Positions 1-10,100 of a stretch of 64,000 nucleotides of DNA are shown piece after piece. The translations under genes and the position numbers were made by a program. Origin of the DNA: Adiantum capillus-veneris (taxonomy: Eukaryota; Streptophyta; Polypodiopsida; Polypodiales; Pteridaceae). The stretch lies in assembly GCA_014529385.2 (NCBI GenBank), contig CM043942.1, positions 35,383,469 through 35,447,468 on the forward strand. The letters run 5' to 3'. The first letter of the stretch is position 1. Each line of letters opens with the position of its first letter. The notes under the pieces were generated by a model that was not told the origin of the DNA, made no database searches, and saw only the letters and a program-made list of their open reading frames with translations.

Positions 1-184
1 CATCTTGTCTCTCCGTAGCCGATTGTGTCCTCTTTTGCCATCGTTTGTTTGCCTTTGATTTGTGCTTGGGCATTTTGTAAATCTTGTTGAACGACAAAGC
101 ATACATGATATTTGTTACTGAAGTGGAACACACACAACCGTTTGTCTCTCACACACATAATGATTTCCTCTCACAGTATAATGA

Positions 185-1340
185 TTCTTTGTGGATGATT
201 ATCCCCCTTTCCTCCCACGCTCTCGAGGTGAATTAGATCATAAAATTGAATTTTTTACAGGCTCACAACCTCCACACAGAGCACCATATAGACATAGTCC
301 CTTGCACCAGCAAGAAATCCAAAAACAAATCACCAAACTCCTAGACAAGGGCCTCATCCATCCTAGTGCATCCCCTTTTGGTGCCCCAGTTCTTCTAGTC
401 CAAAAGAAAAACAACACTTTTCGCATGTGCATAGACTATCGTGCATTAAACAAGGTCACTGTCAAAAACCACTATCCCATCCCACGTGTAGACGACCTCC
501 TAGATCGCTTATGAGGAGCGAAACTGTTGAGCAAAATAGACTTGAAATCATGATACCATCAGATCCGTATGCAACCCAACGACATTTTTAAAACTGCATT
601 TCGTACCCAATCTGGTCATTACGAGTTTATTGTTTTACCGTTTGGTCTCATAAATGCACTTGCCACATTTGCTAGGATGATGAACAAAATCTTTCTTGAT
701 TATCAAGACGTTCTTATTGTGTTCTTTGATGACATTTTGATTTTCACTCGTGATGAGCATGAACACAAAAATCACCTGCATATTGTCTTTGAGCTATTGC
801 GTGAGCACCAATTGTTTGCAAATTCTGACAAAAGTACATTTTTTCAAACTCACATTGATTATTTAGGCTACATAGTCTCTGAAACGAGCATATCCATTGA
901 TCCTCAAAAGATTGACACTATTAAAACATGGCCTATTCCCAAATCTTTGCATGACATCAAATCATTTCTAGGCTTAGCAAGCTTTTGTAAAAAAAATATC
1001 AAAAACTTCTCACACATTGCATCACCAATGACCACATTACTTCGTCAAAAAGTACGATTCAATTGGGACCCCACACAACAAAAGTCATTTGATACTCTAA
1101 AATATTTCCTCACACATGCCCCTGTCATACAATTGCCCGACTTCACACAACCCTTGTCATAGACACCAATGGCTCAGGTATAGGTGCAGTCTTAGTGCAA
1201 AATGATCAAACATCTTCTTACTCAATCCACCATTTCTGACTCATATCAAATGGGTTGGTTTCATTCAAAATTTCCATCCCATGATACAATACCAAAGCGA
1301 ATGTAGTAGCAGACGCATTAAGTAGAAAACCTGAAGTGAA
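185..1340 (+). pseudogene. Ty3/gypsy reverse transcriptase and RNase H, decayed and 5'-truncated
   Basis: Translation on the plus strand gives a gypsy RT in pieces. A first block (191-514) ends at a stop just after the VDDLLDRL segment. The sequence resumes as SKIDLKS-stop-YHQIRM, and 569-1162 carries the palm with FFDDILIF (the Y/FxDD active site) and the connection domain. A frameshift near 1160 leads into an RNase H start (IDTNGSGIGAVL), where the first catalytic Asp region is altered. The RNase H end NVVADALSRKP lies near 1299-1335. Gag and protease are absent on the left, so the element is truncated or continues outside the window. Several stops and shifts make it non-functional. Assignment to gypsy rests on the RT-RNase H-integrase order and the motifs. 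Confidence 0.9.
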
Positions 1341-2790
1341 TGTTCTTTCTCTTATTCGTTCACGTGTCTTTGATAAAATCAAGCATATTTATTTGAATTA
1401 CATTTATGTGAGTGATGTGCAATCATTTCATTCTATGCCTGGCACATATGCTCAAGACCCACATTCCTCGTGTGCTTGGTTTGAAACACATCACAATAAT
1501 GGTCTTTCCTATGAACACTACACCTTGGCAAATGGTTATCTTTATTTTCAGCAAAAGCTATGCATCACAACACCCTTTAAGGAACTAGCAATGACTGAAA
1601 TGCATGCACCACCATATATGGATCACCGAGGAATTCACTCGACACTCACTGCATATCAAGATCATTTCTTTTGGCTTGAAATGAAACACGATATCATAAA
1701 ATTTGTTTCAGATGTTTGATCTGTGAAAAAGTTAAACGTAATCATGGTAAGTCTTATGGTCTTTAATGCCTCTCCCTATCCCTACTGGCCCTTGGGAACA
1801 AATCTCCATGGATTTTATCACAGGACTTCCCACCACATCCTCACACAATGATATGATATGGACCATAGTTGGCCGCTTTAGCAAACAAGCGTACTTTGTA
1901 CCTTGCAAAAAGACACTGTCCGTGCCACAGGCTGCAAACCTTTTCCTCAAAACCATCTTCCCCTATCATGGCTTCCCCAAGATCATTCTCTCCGACCGAG
2001 ATGGCCGCTTTTGCAATCACTTTTGGGTCTCCCTAGCCAAAAACTTAGCCTCTACAATGGATTTCACATCTGCATTTCACCCTAAAAGTAATGGTCAAAC
2101 AGAAGCCACGAACAACACTATTATGGACCTCCTTAGATCTTATACCACCGAAAATACTACAAACTGGGACTAACACCTCCCTATGCTTCAATTTGCTTAC
2201 AATAACACCCCTGACTCCTCCACAAACCGTGCACCCTTTGAAATTGTCTATGGGAAGAAACTCCCTGTCCCTGTCTCCACTATTAGCACTGATGTCCTTG
2301 TGGGGCTGACACTTTAGCAAGAGACCACACACACATTTTACAAGAAGCCACAACTTGCATTAAACAATCACAACAAAGATACACTGCACAAGCCAACAAG
2401 AAACGCCGACCTGCACCTTTTTAAGAAAATCCCCTTGTTTGGCTTAGAATATAAATATGACGCTTAAAAAATGTAGAAAAACATCCCAAAGTAAAATTGG
2501 CCCTTAGATTTTATGGCCCATTCAAAATCCTTCAAAAGATAAATGACAATGCGTTCCACTTGGGCATTTCCTCAATTTGGAAAATACACAACTCTCTCCA
2601 TGTTAGTTTGTTGAGACCACATAAAGTACCTATTCTCGATACTCCTTCCACAACTGACCCCCCCCTTAATTGAGGACGATGAAGAAATTCTGACTCCCAA
2701 AATAATTTTAGATCATGACATGACCACTACCCGCACAAGAAACCAATACAAAAGATATGGTAAAATACAAAAATCATTCTTTGGAAGAGT
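1341..2790 (+). pseudogene. Ty3/gypsy integrase with chromodomain-like tail, decayed
   Basis: This continues the pol gene of the preceding RT relic. 1336-1719 covers the spacer and the zinc-binding H2C2 region (HRGIHST..., then the WLEMKHDI segment), with a stop just before the two Cys. 1766-2173 is the catalytic core: SMDFITGLP contributes the first Asp, LSDRDGRF the second, and NGQTEATNNT the conserved post-core segment. A stop at 2171 precedes LQFAYNN and the APFEIVYGKK segment. The C-terminal domain (KLALRFYGPFKILQ, then HVSLLRPHK) runs to about 2620. A weak ILDHD...RTRNQYKRY stretch resembles the chromodomain start of chromoviruses. Multiple stops show it is dead. Confidence 0.88.
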
Positions 2791-2857
2791 GTCAATGGAT
2801 TTCTGAATAATCGCTACGTCTGCACTACCATCAATTGATACTTGCATACCACACACG

Positions 2858-3125
2858 TAGAGACACAGATTCACCGATTTAGGCAATGCCTCTCTTCTCG
2901 TGTAGATTCGCCGATTTAGGGAACATGAACTTTCGTGCAGATCCATCGATTTAAGCAGCACTAGTGTAGATTTACTGATTTAGGCAATACAAACTTTAAA
3001 GTGCAAAGCCGTCGATTTAGGCAGCACTAGTGTAGATTCAACGATTTAGGCAACACGAATTCAAAATGTAGATTCGTCGGTTTAGGCAGCAACAATGCAG
3101 ATCCGTTGATTTAGGCAACACATCC
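2858..3125 (+). repeat. Degenerate minisatellite, GTAGATTC-NCGATTTAGGCA unit
   Basis: Eight imperfect copies of a unit built on GATTYRYCGATTTAGGCA lie in tandem, spaced about 30-45 bp apart, just beyond the gypsy integrase end. The core GATTTAGG or a one-base variant recurs in all eight. It occupies the place where the element's 3' untranslated region would be. Confidence 0.75.
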
Positions 3126-3249
3126 ATTGGTGTAGAGCAACACCAATTACTATACCACTCTACCAGTGGGCTGGCCACCACTATCGCTAGTTTTTTTTTG
3201 GTAACAATTGAGGACAATTGTCTTTCAACCTCGAGGTATGTAATGGAGT

Positions 3250-3345
3250 TGATATTTTGATGATCTATTTGTGAAATATTTGATATTTTGATGATTTATT
3301 TGTGAAATATTTGATATTTTGATGAAGCATTGCAATGTTGATTTG
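3250..3345 (+). repeat. Short AT-rich tandem repeat, about 33-bp unit
   Basis: The phrase GATATTTTGATGAT followed by TATTTGTGAAATATTT is present about 2.5 times in tandem. No gene is seen between 2790 and 4380. Confidence 0.65.
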
Positions 3346-3644
3346 AACTGTGGAATATGATCACTTGTTGGGTGTTGTGTGAGCAGATCAATGACTGGCA
3401 CGTGCTAGACAATAAGGCGATAGCAGTTATTCGGAATAAAATTGCCACCATTGGATTTCATGGCAATCCTTAGTATTTTTATGGTTCAGTTATAAGTTGA
3501 GATGTAGACAACTATTAATTGTTATGTTGAGCTCTTTACAAGACATGACTATTTTATGTCCAAGTGCAAACTGATGTAACTCATTTTTGAGCATGAACTT
3601 TTCTATAAATTAAATACGTGCAAGAGGGACATGCTCACTCTTGC

Positions 3645-4048
3645 ACAGGGGGAGATTGTACCCATTGCTCGTGTTTTCTTTGTGTGTGTGTGTGTGTGTG
3701 TGTGTGTTGTGTGTTTGCGATGATTAGTTGAGATCGTGTGCAACCATGGTTTATCAAGCGCATCACGCAATCGCCCGCAGCATAGGCAATGGGAGAGGGC
3801 GTCCGCACGTGGGAAGGAAAGGGGGGGGGGGGGGTTGCCTGACGTCAAAGAGGGGAGGGGGGATCTTGGAAAACAATAGGATTTTCTTTAGGTAGAGCGA
3901 GTATGTCTCAATGAATTAAGGAGAATCTCAAAAGATTCTCCTTCTCTTTCTCATCTGAACGCCAATGGACTCAAAGGCGGGGCGGTTGCAGTGCAACATC
4001 CATTGCACTTTCTCTCTCTCTCTTCTATGATTTGTGATCGTTGCAAGA

Positions 4049-4082
<34 letters not shown>
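3645..4082 (+). other. Possible LTR-like segment with purine tract, GT and CT microsatellites
   Basis: A purine tract CAGGGGGAGAT precedes TGTACCCATTGC, the arrangement of a polypurine tract next to an LTR start. It is followed by a (GT)n run (about 3680-3706), a G-run near 3820 and (CT)n runs ending near 4080. No matching second LTR was found, so this stays a weak call. Confidence 0.25.
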
Positions 4083-4085
<3 letters not shown>

Positions 4086-4378
4086 AGAAAAAAATCAACA
4101 GATGACATCGTCGGGCTACTATTCGTATGCTTTTTTAATACGTTAAAAGTGTGGTGACTAAAGCAGCGAACTCATAGAGTGGGACTAGTTTAGGGGAATA
4201 GGCAATGGCTACACCTTAGAGAACTTGTCTCGGACTCCTCTCTAAGATTTTCAAAATGAGTGTGTTGTGGCGGATAAAGCCCTATGACAAATCCTTGAGG
4301 GGAGGAGGATGGATGAAATCTTGAAGATAAATGAATACTTCTAGAGAGGAGCCTGTATATTTGGAGTGAATATAAGTA

Positions 4379-4460
4379 TCTATACTAACATAATATGGCG
4401 GAAGGGGTAGCCCTTTACATGTGTAGAAATCTGCTACACGAAGGCTAAACTTCAAAATAG
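4379..4460 (+). mobile_element. Helitron-like 5' end
   Basis: The sequence TCTATACTAACATAATATGG resembles plant Helitron 5' termini of the TCTATACTATTATAA type and is preceded by A. The following GGAAGGGGTAGCCCTTTAC matches, in reverse orientation, 61187-61250, which shows a repeat family. A 3' CTRR terminus with hairpin was not located, so the boundaries are unknown. Confidence 0.35.
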
Positions 4461-4476
4461 AGAAAAGCCCCTGTTG

Positions 4477-4596
<120 letters not shown>

Positions 4597-4690
4597 TTAC
4601 ACTTAGTCATAGAAACAGAGGAAAATGGTCCCATTTGTTGCATTGGAGTGTAGACACATACACACATACATACACGTAGGGGAGACATAG

Positions 4691-4693
<3 letters not shown>

Positions 4694-4785
<92 letters not shown>
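4694..4785. repeat. (GA)n microsatellite, 92 bp
   Basis: Uninterrupted GA dinucleotides. Long apparent reading frames over this and the preceding tract are artefacts of the repeat. Confidence 0.98.
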
Positions 4786-4787
<2 letters not shown>

Positions 4788-5098
4788 TTTTTTGAGAAAG
4801 GCTTGGAGTTGCAAGAGGCATTTACACAATTTTTGATCGATTCAGAGTGAGAACAACATTGTACAGAGCAATTATCCTCTAAGCATACATGAAGAGTCAC
4901 AAGAGATTCCTCATCCTTCCAATCCTTTGCATGAGTCTCCAATCAGACAAATTGCGAGGAGCAGACCTTGCCGATGAAGCAAGAGATGTCAAAGTATGCT
5001 TTGTATCATGGGTTCTTATGAATGGAGTTGAGATGCATGAATGCAATTCTTGACAGTCTATGTTGTTGACCTGAGATACAAGCTCATTGTCGTCAGAT

Positions 5099-6000
5099 GC
5101 AAGCTCCATATCGGCCATTTCATTGGCGATTGCGGATGCTTGCACACACACCTCGATTGGAAGTGTGTTATCATGATCTGCATGGTAAGCTTACATGAGC
5201 ATTTGCGTCAAGATCACATTGACAGAAAAGAGCCTTCTATGCCAATTTTCATAATGCATAGATTCGTTCCTGCTGGCCAAGAAATTGCAGTTATGGAGCA
5301 AGAAAGCTCATAGCTTTAATTGCAAGCAAAAATCGGGCAGCTGCTATGTCTCCATTGCCATCAAAGTCTCAAAGACCGTTCGTCACACCTCGAAAGGTTC
5401 CACAACTACATGCCTAATGCATGCCAGACAGCAAGAAGATGCCATGTCCTTGAAATCTTGTGGATTCTATGCGTGGGACTGAAGAGTGCACTCTTCTAGG
5501 TCCATCGCTCTGCAGTAATTGCAACAAGGAAGACAAGTTGGGAAGAGGAAAGCTTCATATCGGCCATTTCTTTGGCCGTTATGGATGCTTGTGCGCACAC
5601 CTCGACTGGAAGTGTGTTATTATGCTCTGCATGGTAAGCTTACATGAGCATTTGCGTCAAGATCACATTGACAAAGAAGAGCCTTCTATGCCAAATTTCA
5701 TAATGCATAGATTCCTTCCTGCTGGCCAAGAAATTGCAACTATGGAGCAAGAAATCTTCATAGCTTAATTTCAAGCAGATTTCAGGCAGCTACTATGTCT
5801 CCATCACCATCAAGGCCTCAAAGACTGTCCATCACACGTCGCATCAAAACAAGAGCTCTCTCATTGTCGAAAGGTTTCACAACTACATGCCTAATGTATG
5901 CAAAAGCAGCAAGAAGATTCCATGTCCTTGAAATCTTGTGGATTCTTTCACCTAGGACTCAAGAGTGCACTCTTCTAAGCCCATCACTCTGCAGTAACTG
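5099..6000 (+). repeat. Direct tandem duplication, about 450-bp unit
   Basis: The segment beginning AGCTCCATATCGGCCATTTC (about 5100) recurs at about 5550. Both copies continue through TGGTAAGCTTACATGAGC, the GATCACATTGAC stretch, TGCTGGCCAAGAAATTGCA and the later GTCCTTGAAATCTTGTGGAT block. The second copy carries an extra stretch of about 30 bp near 5840. Short ORFs exist on both strands, but none is recognisable. The unit may be duplicated intron/exon sequence of the relic that follows. Confidence 0.8.
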
Positions 6001-6174
6001 GGTGTCACATCTAGTTGGCCATGCCAAAATAAAGGTGGCATTGTCATTGCATGACATACAAGTAGAGATATATAATATGCCCTGTTTTTGCCTGAACAAC
6101 ATGGTCTTCCTTCTGGTAGGGAGCGACAAAGGGTATGGAAGCTGGGAGTCACTCTTACTCACCCTCTTGAGCAG

Positions 6175-6668
6175 GTGTTAAGTTTCACGAAACTCGTCGG
6201 AGACATAGCAGTGTCGAATCCAAACCTCTCTATAGCCAATTGGGGAAGTTGGATGCAGCAGGTAATTTAGACCAACAAATGGAATTATTAGGCGATGCTA
6301 AGCTACATCTTGTTGGCATGGCGTCGAAAAGACAATTAGAAGACATTATGAAGGAAGATTCTTCTGAGTTATTTCCTGATGGAAATATAGCGCCATAAAT
6401 CAAGAAGGAACTCTCAAAGTAGACATGGGGGCCACACAACTTAACAAGTTCAGTTTCTAATGATCATGCTCAAAACCTTTACACACATGGTCGTGTGAAT
6501 GTAGACATAACTGAAAGCCCTAACCAAGTCCACCGAGATGCAATGGAAGCAATAAGCTACCCTGAACAAGATCATGCTTGGCAAGATGGGGATGTGGAAC
6601 AAGACCAAGCTTGGCAAGAGAGCCATAGTAACAAGGATGGCGAATCTCCCTTTTTTGATTCTCTATAA
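6175..6668 (+). pseudogene. Degenerate coding exon, unknown family
   Basis: After a possible acceptor (AG at 6173-6174) one frame stays protein-like for about 160 codons (6177-6668). It is broken only by TAA at 6396-6398 and TAG at 6420-6422, and ends at TAA 6666-6668. The translation is acidic and polar (ASKRQLEDIMKEDSSELFPD; later DHAWQDGDVEQDQAWQ, a short internal repeat). I do not recognise the family. Amino-acid composition and frame persistence suggest a former 3' exon. It lies about 350 bp upstream of the sirtuin start. It could instead be an exon of a neighbouring gene whose other exons lie in the duplicated segment. Confidence 0.45.
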
Positions 6669-6670
6669 AA
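6664..6670 (+). promoter_or_regulatory. Candidate TATA box of the sirtuin gene
   Basis: TATAAAA lies 344 bp upstream of the predicted ATG. Transcription would start near 6695 and give a 5' leader of about 320 nt. It is a sequence match only, and the position overlaps the stop of the upstream degenerate exon. Confidence 0.35.
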
Positions 6671-6698
6671 TCAACTGCATCCATCTACACATTTGGGT

Positions 6699-6744
6699 CG
6701 CATGCGCATGCGCATGCGCGTGCGTGTGCACACACACACACGTA
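6699..6744. repeat. 46-bp alternating purine-pyrimidine tract
   Basis: A perfect pyrimidine/purine alternation of CGCATG units passes into GTGTG and CACACA and ends CGTA. Such tracts are known to favour Z-DNA. It lies about where transcription would start if the upstream TATA is real. Confidence 0.8.
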
Positions 6745-7013
6745 GTGATTTGCATACCTTACACTTCTGCTCTGCAGAGATCTCCTCGCGTGCTTTCGTC
6801 TCGTCTTTGCACTCCTCGCGTTGACAAAGCCCCAAGTGCTATTTCTTTTACAAAGCATTGCTATTTTTATTTGTGTAAAAAGCCTAAAAGAAAGCCTAAA
6901 AATTGTGTACAGCATTTGATAGGCACCACGCCTATATCACTACCTGCAAGCCGGCATTGCCAAAAAGGACGTGAAAGCAGTGGTCGAACACGGTACAGAC
7001 GTTCGCAACCACT

Positions 7014-7116
7014 ATGGATTCGGAGCTGGATGCAGCCATAGCTGAAGCTGCCAAACTTGTGGTTGCCGGTCATCCCATAGTGGCCTTCACTGGAGCCGGG
7101 ATCTCTGTCGAGTCAG
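7014..7116 (+). CDS. Sirtuin exon 1
   Basis: Encodes residues 1-34 plus one base of Gly35, including the GAGIS NAD-binding motif. The donor GT is at 7117. Intron 1 is 87 bp. Confidence 0.85.
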
Positions 7117-10100
7117 GTCTTTATCAGCAAGTTACCCTTTATTTTTCGGAGCAGGCATGCCCATTACTCGCAGAGTAAGTTGTGATTTCCAGTGGTGCTC
7201 CAGGTATCCCAGACTTTAGGAGCCCAGGTGGTCTCTGGTCCAAGTACGATCCAGCAATCTACTGCAATTTCCAAGTCTTTCAAAAAAGGTATCTCAGTCC
7301 TTGTGTAGTGTAGACATTGGTTGGCTCGTTATCATGTGCGACTGGTGCCCACTATTCAGATATCCCTGGTTTTAGTAATTGGTTGTCTATGCACTTTCAG
7401 ACCTGAATTATTCTGGCAAATGGCTGCGGAAATGCATGATAACATGCGGAATGCACGACCCAACCCTGCCCATATAGCCATGGCTGAGTTAGAGCAGCTT
7501 GGCTTGCTGTCATGCATCATCACTCAGAATGTGGATAATCTTCATCAGGTGTGAAGTATTCTTTTAATATGTTTGTAGAAATTAGTATCGTGCAAAGGCC
7601 AGCTCAATCATGGTTCATCCTTAGAGGAGCTGCTAGTTGTGATGGCGGATGGCTTCATTTCGATGGAGGAATGCTAACAAAGGAGGAGAAAAAAAAAGGG
7701 AGGGGTTGGATGCGAGGTACACCCACAAGCATCACAATGACGTGCTCGGCATACTGAGCATCACTTGAACTCGTCTTTGCTCTTTAACATCTTGAAGATT
7801 TAGGCAGTAGGCCTTGGCAACTTTGAAACCTCCATACACTCTCTCCTCATTGCACTGTTACAATTTTGTTGAATGATGTGGCAATGTAATGGAGTGGTAG
7901 CCCAATGATGTAGCAGAGCATGATGGTGTGGTAGCTAGTAGCTACTATCCTTTATGCTTTTAGCACTTGGCTATTGTAGTAAAATTCAAGATGCTTTTGA
8001 GAGTTGCCTTTTCCATTGGGGTGCACTCGTTTTTGCTCATTGGTGGCAAGTTTTCTCTTTATCATGGACTCTGATGGGAATGTCTGTCGGAGCTAGACTT
8101 TGAGCAGATACTCCTAGCTCCATTAAGAGTTCAGTGGTCACATTGGAGGCTTGATGCGTGGTAGATGGAGCACCTTAATGGGGGAAAATAAAAGAGAATG
8201 AAGAAAAGGGCAAGCATGTATGCTGACTAGGGGAGGCAGCTTGAAGGGAAATAAATAAATACACACACTCACGTTTACTTGTGTTGCTAAATACATAATC
8301 ATCCTAGAGCTTACTCAGCTCCTACTCCATGCTTTGCATATCTCTGACATTTAAAAAAGAGGCTATTCCCTTTGGAAGTGGCTTGAAGCCCTACAACTTC
8401 AAGAACAATGCACTTTGTTTACATAGATGAGATAAGCTCGACTTTTGGTTCCAAATACCTTTATGGTTTCCTAATGATAGACCTGATCATAAGAGATCTG
8501 CCTAGATCGCTTTTTGCTAGAGGTTTACCCGGAGTTTTTCAACTCTTACCCCACCTTGGTAGCTTTGATCAAGCCTGAACCCTAACTAGTGCAGTTTGAT
8601 CACTCCCCTAAATTTGTTGGGAAGAGTCTTGGAGCTTCCACTTTGTCTCTGCTTTGGTTAAAACACCCTTTTGTACTAAAATCGTTCTCAGATGACTCCA
8701 CTTTAAAGTTTAAATGTCCCATGAGAGGCCCTTACATTTGATCCCCTCCTATTGCTTGCTTGGGTAAGTTCAGCCATGGAATGGGATCCCTTGACTCTTT
8801 CCCTTGTGCAATGAAAAGCTTACCTGTGATCTTCAAACCTTCCTAAAAAACCTCTTGAGGAGGTGCTTATTGGGAAGCACCCATTGATTCTCTTACTCCT
8901 GAGATGGACTCGGCTTAGGAAGGCCCTCCTCGGTGCGCCGACTTTGTAGTGGAAGTCTTTATCTCCCTCTCCCTCGGATTTGAGGCCTGTCTCTTCCTCC
9001 AAGTGTGAGTTCACACATTTTCTTTCATTACTATTTTGGCTTCAGAGCTCTACTTGATGCATTGTTATCAGAGTCCAGCTTTTATTCTGCTTTGTGTTTG
9101 GAAAATCCTAGTAGCTACACACACACACACACACACACACATACAAAAACATATACACACACATGCGAAATCGTGTAGCTTTCAAAGCTTTATACACAAC
9201 ACACACACAGACATACAGCCACACCCACACACACAGAGGCATACACAAGGGGTATTAGCCGTGTCTTGTCTTACCCATGGTTTGATTGCTGTCGACTTTT
9301 GTTTCTTTGGCTTTGGAATGTTGCGAACATTTTTTTCTTGTAAAAGAACTTCCAATACTTATGCATGCCTTGGCTTTGCTGCCATCTCTTACCTGTGGCA
9401 TTCTTGACTGTTTGTCTATACAATATTATATCCACTCTATAAGGATTCTAGGTACTAATCCTTAAGTAAGTACTTAAACTCATGATTAAGACTTAAGAAA
9501 CTTGAACTGAACTCAGAAACAAGACTCAGATACAAGGGCTCCTTATATAAGAGACTAAAAGACACAAATGAAATGACACGTCGAAGAGACATGACTTTAG
9601 ACGTAAAGACACATCCTTTCGGTGAAGAGCTGCAACCATTGGGCGAAGAGTCGCACTCGTAGAGTGAAGGGGTGTGACCAATCGTTGAAGGAGTGTGGCT
9701 TTTGGCGAAGAGACGTCTTTTGGGCGAAGGGGTGTGACCATCCAAGCGTAGGGGTCCTCCTTGGCACTTTGCGTATCTGCAACTAGGAGTAGATATAATA
9801 CTGCAACATAGTCACAATCGTGAGATTCTCTCCCTCTTTAAATAAAACCCAGGGTAGTTGTAGAAACTCCGGGAAGAAGGAAATGTATTGTTGTAGTGCT
9901 TCTGTATCCAAAGCTCTTTCTGTTAAGTCCCATGTCATGGCACTATTATTGACCATAACTATTTTTCCAAACTGAAAACTAATCATATCTGCAACTTGAT
10001 AAGTGCCTTTGTAAAAGTCATTTGTAACTTCGAGCTTTGTCCAATAAAAGATTGAATCCGTATCTGCTTTGAGTGAAATTATTGGTGAAGTGACTTGAGT

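Noticed and set aside
6574-7041. 155-codon ORF overlapping sirtuin exon 1
   Set aside because: Different frame from the sirtuin start and reads through the CACACA tract (ACACACACV); no family recognised.
7191-7200. Alternative acceptor for sirtuin exon 2 at 7191-7192
   Set aside because: It would put GIPDFR out of frame; the AG at 7202-7203 joins correctly.
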